NCBI GenBank assembly: GCA_018713485.1
Contig: DVOQ01000066.1
Location: 1-61,428, forward strand
Reading direction: 5' to 3'
Length of the DNA stretch: 61,428 nt
DNA from: Candidatus Avisuccinivibrio pullicola
Lineage (GTDB): Bacteria; Pseudomonadota; Gammaproteobacteria; Enterobacterales; Succinivibrionaceae
Of this stretch, positions 54,048 through 61,428 are shown one piece after another. Under the pieces are notes generated by a model that worked only from the letters and a program-made list of their open reading frames with translations, was not told the origin of the DNA and did not search any database. A program made the position numbers and the translations under genes. Position 1 is the first letter of the stretch, and each line of letters opens with the position of its first letter.

Positions 54048-54494
54048 GTGTTTAAAACTCTGCGCCTTGGTATGCGCTATCTTGAGATCTGGCCTGACGA
54101 GCCCGTCCTGGGGGCCATCTACCGTGAAAACCGCGTGCGTTACGTGTTAAACGCGGCCAAATATCTCATCCCGCCCTTTATTTTCTTTATTCTTATCTGG
54201 AATTTCATTCAGGGCGGCGGGCTTAAAGGCGTGGATTTCCTTTACACGCAGCGCATTAACTGGCCCATGAGCGTTATCTGCATTCTCTTTCTGCTGGCCC
54301 TGCCCCTGCAGGGCTATTACTGGGCAGGTAAAAGGGCTCAGACCGAACTTAACGTTAAGGAGAGGGAGTTTTACGTAAGTCTCTGTCAGCGTCTTGACAA
54401 GACTCCTGCGGAAAAGCCCGTGTTCATGGATCTGGCGCTGATTTTAAAGGAAGGTCTTACAAAATTGGGCCGCGAGATCCTCAATGAACTGTGA
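54048..54494 (+). CDS. yfbV: YfbV-type (UPF0208, DUF412) membrane protein
   Basis: A 148-residue protein: LRLGMRYLEIWPDEPVLGAIYRENRV at the N-terminus, two membrane segments (YLIPPFIFFILIWNFI and WPMSVICILFLLALPLQG), then LNVKEREFYVSLCQRLDK and a C-terminal helix. The start is GTG. In enterics YfbV helps keep the Ter macrodomain separate; the role here is inferred from homology only. Confidence 0.9.
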   Translation: MFKTLRLGMRYLEIWPDEPVLGAIYRENRVRYVLNAAKYLIPPFIFFILIWNFIQGGGLKGVDFLYTQRINWPMSVICILFLLALPLQGYYWAGKRAQTELNVKEREFYVSLCQRLDKTPAEKPVFMDLALILKEGLTKLGREILNEL

Positions 54495-54563
54495 TCTCTG
54501 ATAGAATACGCCAGTTTTGAGAGTGTCTTTTACAAGTAGCGATCCTTTAATTTACCGTAAGTT

Positions 54564-55658
54564 ATGCAAGAGTCCATTTTAAGAAAGCTCGATGCCCTGG
54601 TGGAGCGCCATCAGGAGGTGGAGCAGCTTATCGCCCAGCCTGAGGTGATTGCCGATCAGGAAAAGTTCCGTGAGCTAAACCGCGAGTATGCGCGCTTAGG
54701 GCATCTCGTCGAGGTCTACGGGGAGTACCGCACTGCCTCCTCTGACGTTGAGGAAATGGAGCAGATGTTAAACGGGGATGATCCCGATCTCAGGGCCATG
54801 GCCGAGGAAGAGATTGAGGAAACCCGTGAGAAGGCCTCAAAGCTTGAGTATGAGTTACAGCTGCTGCTCCTGCCCCATGACGAGCGCGATGACTGCAACT
54901 GCTTCCTTGAAATCCGTGCCGGCACGGGCGGTGACGAGGCGGCGCTCTTTGCCGGCGAGATGTTCCGCATGTATACCAGGTACTGTGAGTCCAAGGGCTG
55001 GCAGTTAGAGGTGGTCTCGCAGAGCGAGGGTGAGGTCGGCGGTTTACGCGAGGTCATTGCCAAGCTCTCGGGCGAGGGCGCTTACGGCTACATGAAGTTT
55101 GAGTCAGGCGGTCACCGCGTGCAGCGCGTGCCCGTCACCGAGACGCAGGGCCGCGTGCACACCTCGGCCTGTACGGTGATGGTTTTACCCGAGATCCCGC
55201 CTTCGAAGGCTCCGGAGATCAATCCGGCCGATCTGCGCATTGATACTTTCCGTGCCTCGGGCGCGGGCGGTCAGCACATTAACAAGACCGACTCGGCCAT
55301 CCGCATTACTCACCTGCCCACCGGTATCGTCGTGGAATGCCAGGACGAGCGCTCGCAGCACCGTAACCGCGAACGCGCCATGGAAGTGCTGCTCTCGCGC
55401 CTTGCCAAATTAGAGGAAGACAAGCGTGCCGCCCAGGAGGCTGAGGCCCGTCACAGCATCTTAAGCTCCGGTGCCCGCTCCGATCGTATCCGCACCTATA
55501 ACTTCCCGCAGAGCCGTGTCACCGATCACCGCATTAACCTTACCTTATATCGCTTAAATGAGGTGATGGAAGGCGATCTCGATCTCATCTTAAAGCCGGT
55601 GATTGAGGAATATCAGGCCGAACAGCTAGCCGCCATGGCCGGCCAGAACGGTCTTTAA
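54564..55658 (+). CDS. prfA: Peptide chain release factor 1
   Basis: A 364-residue RF1. The stop-codon recognition loop contains VPVTETQGR (PxT tripeptide, near residue 190), and [18 protein letters not shown] (GGQ, near residue 233) triggers peptide release. It recognises UAA and UAG. It precedes prmC, which methylates the GGQ Gln. Confidence 0.96.
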   Translation: MQESILRKLDALVERHQEVEQLIAQPEVIADQEKFRELNREYARLGHLVEVYGEYRTASSDVEEMEQMLNGDDPDLRAMAEEEIEETREKASKLEYELQLLLLPHDERDDCNCFLEIRAGTGGDEAALFAGEMFRMYTRYCESKGWQLEVVSQSEGEVGGLREVIAKLSGEGAYGYMKFESGGHRVQRVPVTETQGRVHTSACTVMVLPEIPPSKAPEINPADLRIDTFRASGAGGQHINKTDSAIRITHLPTGIVVECQDERSQHRNRERAMEVLLSRLAKLEEDKRAAQEAEARHSILSSGARSDRIRTYNFPQSRVTDHRINLTLYRLNEVMEGDLDLILKPVIEEYQAEQLAAMAGQNGL

Positions 55659-55710
55659 GTTTTCAGACTTTAATTAAACGAGGGGGCGCTGCCCCTTTCT
55701 TTGTCTTACT

Positions 55711-56565
55711 ATGCTGTCATCTGCCACCATTGCCACGATACACAAAGCTCTGCGCTCCCGTCTTGAGGAAAGTGCAGAGGTGGACAATCCCCGTCTCGAG
55801 GCACGCCTTCTTCTCTCTAAGGTAACGGGTCTAAGTTCCGCCGGCCTGATTGCCCATGATGAGCGCGTGTTAAGCGCAGAGGAACATGCCTCCTTGGAGA
55901 AGCTCGTGCAGGAGCGCCTGAAAGGTCGCCCCATGGCACAGCTTCTTGGCCACCGTGAGTTCTGGTCGCTTGATCTTAAAGTCACGGAGGACACGCTTAT
56001 TCCCCGTCCTGACACCGAACTTTTAGTCTCCGAGGCCCTTAGCGTGCCCTTTAAGAGCGTGCTCGATCTCGGTACGGGTACGGGGGCCATCATTCTCGCC
56101 TTAAAAAAGGAACGGCCGGAGGCCATGGCCTGCGCGGTGGACAGGAGTGCAGCGGCGCTGGCCGTGGCCGGGGATAACGCACGCTTAGCGGGTCTTGAGG
56201 TGTGCTTCAGGGAAGGCTCGTGGTTTGAGCCTCTGGAGCGTGAGGGGGCAGAGGCAAGGGAGCTTTTTGATCTCATTGTCTCCAATCCTCCATATATCCG
56301 AGAGGGCGATCCCCACTTAGAGCAGAACGGACTTAATTTTGAGCCGCAGTCGGCCTTAGTGGCGGGAGCTGACGGTCTTGATGATCTGAGGGTGATTGTC
56401 GCTGCTGCTCCTCACTACCTGAGCTCAGGCGGACATCTTATGGTCGAGCACGGTTATGATCAGGGACAGGCCGTGCGCGCTCTCTTTGAGGCGGCGGGGT
56501 TTAAGGAGGTGCGTACGCTCCGTGATTTGGGCGGCAATGAGCGCGTGACGCGCGGTCATCTCTAA
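55711..56565 (+). CDS. prmC: Release-factor glutamine methyltransferase
   Basis: A 284-residue PrmC: HREFWSLDLKVTEDTLIPRPDTELLV near residue 90, SAM motif LDLGTGTGAIIL near 115, and the substrate-binding NPPYI near residue 191. It N5-methylates the GGQ glutamine of RF1 and RF2. Its place 50 bases after prfA matches the E. coli order. Confidence 0.95.
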   Translation: MLSSATIATIHKALRSRLEESAEVDNPRLEARLLLSKVTGLSSAGLIAHDERVLSAEEHASLEKLVQERLKGRPMAQLLGHREFWSLDLKVTEDTLIPRPDTELLVSEALSVPFKSVLDLGTGTGAIILALKKERPEAMACAVDRSAAALAVAGDNARLAGLEVCFREGSWFEPLEREGAEARELFDLIVSNPPYIREGDPHLEQNGLNFEPQSALVAGADGLDDLRVIVAAAPHYLSSGGHLMVEHGYDQGQAVRALFEAAGFKEVRTLRDLGGNERVTRGHL

Positions 56566-56617
56566 AAGCTCCGGCTAAACCTGCTATCATGAGAGGGTTA
56601 ATTCGCGGTTTTTCTAA

Positions 56618-57478
<861 letters not shown>

Positions 57479-57497
57479 GAGCCCTCTGTTTACGACC

Positions 57498-57527
57498 TTG
57501 CGGATCCCGCCTTACAGGGATCCGCAA
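57498..57527 (+). terminator. Hairpin after kdsA
   Basis: A perfect 11-bp stem (TTGCGGATCCC / GGGATCCGCAA) with an 8-base loop, 20 bases past the kdsA stop. No T run follows. Confidence 0.6.
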
Positions 57528-57564
57528 TCCAGATGGGTTCTCGCGGCCATTTCTATTAAAGAAA

Positions 57565-57583
57565 ACCCCGCGGGAAGCGGGGT
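57565..57583 (-). terminator. Terminator of the min operon
   Basis: A perfect 7-bp stem (ACCCCGC / GCGGGGT) with a 5-base loop, followed on the minus strand by TTTCTTT, 8 bases past the minE stop. Confidence 0.85.
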
Positions 57584-57590
57584 CATGGAC

Positions 57591-57914
57591 TCAGTCTTTG
57601 GTCTGGCTCTTAAGCGGAGCGTCCAGTTCGGGATCGTCACGATCCTTACCGTCCAGTGAAACGGAAACTTCCATGATGGAGGTCTCGTTCTTGCGGGCCA
57701 CGTTGACCTCCACATCTTCCTCGGAGGCGATGGGTACGTACTTTTTAAGCACGGCGATGATTTCCTCACGCAGTTTAGGGAGGAAATCGGGCGTGTTCTG
57801 ACCGGCGCGGTCATTGATGAGCACGAGGTGCAGACGCTGCTTGGCGGCCTCCCTGGCCGTCAGCTCCTTGCTCTTGCCGAAGATGGCGTCAGAGATGACA
57901 TTGATAAGCGACAT
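57591..57914 (-). CDS. minE: Cell division topological factor MinE
   Basis: A 107-residue MinE: the anti-MinCD region with TAREAAKQRLHLVLINDRA near residues 19-37, then LREEIIAVLKKYVPI, and the dimerisation part DVEVNVARKNETSIMEVSVSL. The last 15 residues are an acidic tail. It drives MinCD oscillation and ends the minCDE operon. Confidence 0.95.
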   Translation of the reverse strand: MSLINVISDAIFGKSKELTAREAAKQRLHLVLINDRAGQNTPDFLPKLREEIIAVLKKYVPIASEEDVEVNVARKNETSIMEVSVSLDGKDRDDPELDAPLKSQTKD

Positions 57915-57923
57915 ACGCCCTCC

Positions 57924-58949
57924 TTAGGCTCTGTTGAAGAGCTTGGCCCAAAAGCCTTTGGCTTCCTCAGTAAAGCGCAGTTTCACTTCGTTACCGAGAA
58001 GACGCTCGACGGCATCGGCGTAGGCAAGACCGGCATCGGACTCATGGTTAAGAATGATGGGATTGCCGGCGTTTGAGGCCTTGAGCACGTCGGGAGACTC
58101 GGGAATGACGCCTAACAGCGGGATGGTCAGTAATTCCTGCACGTCTTCCACGGAGAGCATCTCGTTCCTGGATACGCGGCCCGGAATATAACGGGTCAGG
58201 AGCAGTTTAGCCTGTACCGGTTCCCAGTCGAGTTCGGCGCGGCGGGACTTGGAATTGAGAATGCCGATGATGCGATCGCTGTCACGTACCGAGGAAACCT
58301 CGGGATTAGTGGTGACGATGGCCTCGTCGGCATAGTAGAGAGCCATTAAGGCACCCTGCTCGATACCTGCAGGAGAGTCACAGACGACGTATTCAAAACC
58401 GGCGTCATCAAGGCCGCGCAGCACACGGCCTACACCCTCGACGGTAAGTGCATCCTTGTCCTTGGTCTGGGAGGCGGGCAGCACGTAGAGATTATCAACA
58501 TGCTTGTCCTTAATGAGGGCCTGATTTAAACGGGCCTCTTTGTGAACCACGTTAATGAAGTCATACACGACGCGTCTCTCGCAGCCCATGATGAGATCGA
58601 GGTTACGTAAGCCCACATCAAAGTCAATGACGCAGGTCTTGTGACCCTTCAGGGCAAGTCCCGTGGCGATGGCCGCCGAAGAGGTGGTCTTACCGACACC
58701 GCCCTTGCCGGAGGTCACGACGATAATTCTGGCCTTAAAGGGCTTTAAATCACGCTCGGCTTCCTTTTTCTCTGACTTTTCAGCCTGTTCGGTTTTCACA
58801 GCTGCGCTGTCCTTTTCCTTAGCCGCAGGAGCGCTGTCAGCGCTCTGTGAGGCTTCGGTCTTGACGTCCTTATCCACAGCGGAGTCCTGAGTCTTCTCCA
58901 CGTCTGCGTTCTTAATATCCGCAGTGGCGTTTTTCTTGCTGTCTGCCAT
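57924..58949 (-). CDS. minD: Septum site-determining ATPase MinD with N-terminal extension
   Basis: A 341-residue MinD, about 70 longer than usual. The deviant Walker A SGKGGVGKTT is at residues 80-89, with IDFDVGLRNLDLIMGCERRVVYD, CDSPAGIEQGA and LGVIPES following. The end EAKGFWAKLFNRA is the amphipathic membrane helix. Residues 1-72 are Lys/Glu/Ala/Asp-rich with no hydrophobic segment. No ATG, GTG or TTG lies close to the conserved start, so the extension seems real. It recruits MinC to the membrane. Confidence 0.93.
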   Translation of the reverse strand: MADSKKNATADIKNADVEKTQDSAVDKDVKTEASQSADSAPAAKEKDSAAVKTEQAEKSEKKEAERDLKPFKARIIVVTSGKGGVGKTTSSAAIATGLALKGHKTCVIDFDVGLRNLDLIMGCERRVVYDFINVVHKEARLNQALIKDKHVDNLYVLPASQTKDKDALTVEGVGRVLRGLDDAGFEYVVCDSPAGIEQGALMALYYADEAIVTTNPEVSSVRDSDRIIGILNSKSRRAELDWEPVQAKLLLTRYIPGRVSRNEMLSVEDVQELLTIPLLGVIPESPDVLKASNAGNPIILNHESDAGLAYADAVERLLGNEVKLRFTEEAKGFWAKLFNRA

Positions 58950-58960
58950 GCTCTTGTCCT

Positions 58961-59827
58961 TTAAAGCATTCTGGAATGATTAGTTAATGAAAAATCCTTG
59001 CCCCGTGTATACACGAGAGTTTTGCCTTTAAGGCTGACCACCACGTCCTCTTTCTGGGAGGCGAGGGGGCCTGCGAGAGGATCGTTTTCCATGTCCTCGG
59101 CGGTCTGATAATTACCTGCGATGGCGATGAGCGCAGGGTCGAAGCTGCCGGTGACGTGAATGAGGGCCGAGGTATAGCCGGGATCCTCATTGTCTCTGGG
59201 ATTGCCGGCGTACAGTTCACCGCCTTTTAAATCCCCGTAAATGAAAATATGATGGGACGCAACTATGCGCGCACCCATACCCACCGTACCGAAGATCATC
59301 ACCGAGTTATTGGGCGCGGAGATGAGCTCGCCGGAACGGATGGGACGCGTAATGACCTTTAAGGGCTCGGGAATGCGCACTTCATAAGGTACTTTGACCT
59401 CATAGGGTACTTTGACTTCCACGGGCACCTTGACTTCAAAGGTCTGAGTGACGATACGCGGGGTGAGGTTTTCCTCACGGGCTCTGGCGAAACGGTTGGA
59501 ATTGACGATGGGAATGTTCTTATCCTGCAGGATTTTGACCCGCTCCTCGGTGACGATGCCTGACAGTCCCACTAAGTGCAGGTGATGGTCAAGGCAGATC
59601 TGCTTTAGCTTTGTAAAATCAAGGTGCTCAAGGTGGCGGATCTGCGATGCGTCCAGGGTAACCGCCTGATGCAGAAAAGCCGGCTGCGTATCCACTTTGG
59701 CCTTAAGCAGGGCGTCAAGATCCTCAATCTGCCCCGAGGGCAGTTCAATGGCATAAAGGGAGTAGGCACTACGCGACAGACCGCCGGAAAGTGCGGGGCC
59801 GGTTGCCTGTAACTTGCTCTCTTCCAT
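58961..59827 (-). CDS. minC: Septum site-determining protein MinC
   Basis: A 288-residue MinC: an N-terminal FtsZ-inhibiting domain (residues about 15-110), a Pro/Lys/Val-rich linker with three near-identical VPYEVKVP-type repeats at about residues 130-150, and a C-terminal beta-helix (GELISAPNNSVMIFGTVGMGARIVASHHIFIYGDLKGGELYAGN). Together with MinD it blocks Z-rings away from midcell. First gene of minCDE. Confidence 0.93.
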   Translation of the reverse strand: MEESKLQATGPALSGGLSRSAYSLYAIELPSGQIEDLDALLKAKVDTQPAFLHQAVTLDASQIRHLEHLDFTKLKQICLDHHLHLVGLSGIVTEERVKILQDKNIPIVNSNRFARAREENLTPRIVTQTFEVKVPVEVKVPYEVKVPYEVRIPEPLKVITRPIRSGELISAPNNSVMIFGTVGMGARIVASHHIFIYGDLKGGELYAGNPRDNEDPGYTSALIHVTGSFDPALIAIAGNYQTAEDMENDPLAGPLASQKEDVVVSLKGKTLVYTRGKDFSLTNHSRML

Positions 59828-59937
59828 ACCTTTTGAACCTTATTAACTGAGTTTTACTTAAAACGTGAGAATTTTAGCATATGGAGGCACAAGGGGCTCA
59901 AAAAGCGCGGCATATACAGCTTCACTTCATCTGAGTT

Positions 59938-60235
59938 CTATGGCGGGTTCATAGGCATGATCGGGATCACATTTTTCACAGGCCGGTAAAACACCGGTTT
60001 CAGCTTAGTATGCAGTACCTGCCGTGCTGTATCTGTTCTTTAAAAATCCGTTTTATCCATGTGCTCCTCACAGTCGGTTTTCTTCGCGGCTCCTTTCAGA
60101 ACCCGCCACTATGAGTCTGTTCTTAAAATGCGACGGGAGGATCAGAATCCTGTATTTTTAAAGGCACGCGCACACGGTAGCATTTATCGATCGTTCCGTG
60201 AAGGGTGTATATACCGACGTGTTACAAGAGTCACG
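59938..60235 (+). mobile_element. IS left end, copy 3
   Basis: The 14-base tip TATGGCGGGTTCAT is the inverted repeat of the right end at 34112-34126. The following 290 bases nearly match 31125-31425, including the CCGGT/ACCGG hairpin and the transposase start codon at 60128. It lies just upstream of minC. The preceding interval 59828-59937 holds only the minC promoter region. Confidence 0.75.
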
Positions 60236-61308
60236 GCTTTGAGGGAGTAAAGGTGGTGATGGACAGGGGCTTTGCCCAGGGAGACAGCATTGACGGTCTC
60301 CCGGATATGGGCATTGAGTTCGTTATGGGGGTGCCCTGCACCTTTAAGGAGGTTAAGGCAAAGCTCACGGAGTTCGGAAAGAGGAATTACCTGCCTTTCA
60401 GCTCCCGCGTCACGGATTTAAGACACGACGGCACGGTCTCTGAGGAGGACTGCTTCTGCGAAAGCTCTGACTATGGGTGGCGCGGCAGAAAACTCCGTCT
60501 CCACCTCTACCGCAGCGAAATGGAGAGCTCCCGTCAGCGCTCAGCCTTTACGGCAGGACTCCGTTACTGCCGCGACTATGCGTTAAGGCACGATGCCATG
60601 CCTGATCTCAGTCTGTACGCTGAGGCCGCCTCCTGCTTTCACCGTGAGAAGGGTAAAAAAGGACAGTGGATAATGGAAATGGATGAGTCCGCAGTCAACG
60701 ATAAAATAGCCCGCATGGGCTGCTTTGCCCTCTTTTCCTCCCCTTCCGCAGACCTCTCCGGTGAGCAGGCCCTGCAGATCTGCCGCTCGCGTGAAACTGA
60801 CGAAGAGCTGTTCAGCTGCCTTAAGACTGACAGCAGCGGTGCCCCGCTGCGCATCCACAGTGACGATGCTCTGGACGGTAAGTTCTTTGTGCTCTTTCTC
60901 TCCGCCGTCATCAGGCGCTTCATCCTTTCCCGCACCCGTGAGATGTTAAGGCAGGGAGGCCACAGCTTCCGCCACCTTACAGACACGCTTAACCTCATTG
61001 AAGTCGAACTCAGGGGCGACGGTTATCTGCATATGGTTAAGGACGTGTCGGGCATCACCCTTTCGGAGATGAGTCTCATCGTCGACCGTGAAGTGGCCGC
61101 GAAGCTCGGACTTAAGGACACATATACGGCAAGGCCAAAGCGCAGGGCCACTAAGAAGGAGATGGAGGAAAGAAGAAAGCAGCCTGAGCGTCCCAGAGGA
61201 AGACCGCGTAAGACTCAGATCGCAGACACCGTAGCTGAGGCTAAGGACAGCACAAGAGGCGATCGGCGATCGCAGGGGATCCAGTTAATACATTCCCCCG
61301 AAATTTAG
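60128..61308 (+). pseudogene. IS1634/IS4-type transposase with internal deletion
   Basis: The ATG at 60128 begins MRREDQNPVFLKARAHGSIYRSFREG, an IS1634-like N-terminus. After about 33 codons it jumps, in another frame, to the middle of the transposase (VKVVMDRGFAQGDSIDGLPD, a catalytic Asp region). This continues to a near-complete C-terminal half (MGCFALFSS, then RETDEELFSCLKTD with the catalytic Glu) ending at 61308. Roughly the first third of the protein is deleted. A basic tail with RPRGRPRK ends the product. No matching right end is visible inside the window. Confidence 0.75.
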
Positions 61309-61358
61309 GTTATACAGCGACTTAATGCGCACCACTCATAAATCCTTAAAGTAAGCAT

Positions 61359-61388
61359 AAGGTCACCCGATAAGGCAGGTGACCTTTT
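61359..61388 (+). terminator. Rho-independent terminator
   Basis: A perfect 9-bp stem (AAGGTCACC / GGTGACCTT) with a 10-base loop, followed by TT and CC, 50 bases past the transposase remnant. It may end a transcript of the IS remnant or of a gene beyond the right edge. Confidence 0.65.
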
Positions 61389-61428
61389 CCGTATCTGATA
61401 TCCTGTATTTAATCTCACCGCAATTTTC

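Noticed and set aside
59899-59937. Possible nested IS end just before copy 3
   Set aside because: Only about 11 bases (TTCATCTGAGT) resemble the sequence inside the right end, which is too short to claim.

Overview
The window looks like chromosome of a gammaproteobacterium of moderately high GC. The layout of leuS-lptE-holA-nadD-rsfS-rlmH-mrdA-rodA-mltB-rlpA-dacA-ybeD, prfA-prmC-kdsA, minCDE, rsmJ, tsaC-aroE and a yfbV-type gene is characteristic of that class. A fermentative relative of Aeromonadales/Succinivibrionaceae would fit, but no rRNA is present and the genus is not determined. Leucine TTA codons are unusually common for such GC-rich coding sequence.

Region by region. (1) 1-10.1 kb: a minus-strand sugar operon with a periplasmic binding protein, DUF2291 protein, ABC ATPase, permease, stand-alone EIIA-Glc-like protein, fucose-isomerase-like protein, two-subunit transketolase and FGGY kinase. 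This set resembles the transketolase route for a pentose such as D-apiose. Upstream lie an AraC-type regulator and rbsD-rbsK. (2) 13-26.9 kb: housekeeping genes purE-tsaC-aroE-rsmJ, a phosphoglycolate phosphatase-like gene, apt, an oversized dnaX with a 12-A slippage run, ndh and carAB. (3) 27-31.1 kb: an orphan MglB-like binding protein, an acetyltransferase, a solitary DinJ-like protein, tRNA-Ser and a LacI-family regulator with two palindromic operators; the same operator motif occurs upstream of the sugar operon. (4) 31.1-34.1 kb: insertion-sequence debris sharing one left-end sequence, around a DinJ/YoeB pair whose toxin is frameshifted, plus a decayed ISAs1-type transposase. (5) 34.1-38.3 kb: purT, a DUF4250 protein, an exonuclease I homologue that appears to have lost its whole active site, a broken pRiA4b-type gene, four tRNA genes and a CGGC-domain protein. 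(6) 38.3-52.7 kb: a long minus-strand envelope and housekeeping operon from leuS to a SanA-like gene. (7) 52.9-59.8 kb: a small secreted repeat protein, a nonsense-mutated MTA/SAH nucleosidase, yfbV, prfA-prmC, kdsA and minCDE. (8) 59.9 kb to the end: a third copy of the IS left end fused by internal deletion to half of an IS1634/IS4-type transposase.

How it works together: the first 13 kb can import and phosphorylate pentoses and feed them to the pentose phosphate pool, probably under AraC-type, LacI-type and carbon-source control. Most of the rest is core metabolism, replication, translation and cell-wall synthesis. The most unusual items are the catalytically empty exonuclease I, the dnaX homopolymer with stop codons waiting in both other frames, the EIIA protein built into an ABC sugar operon, and an IS family that places the same ends on unrelated transposases.
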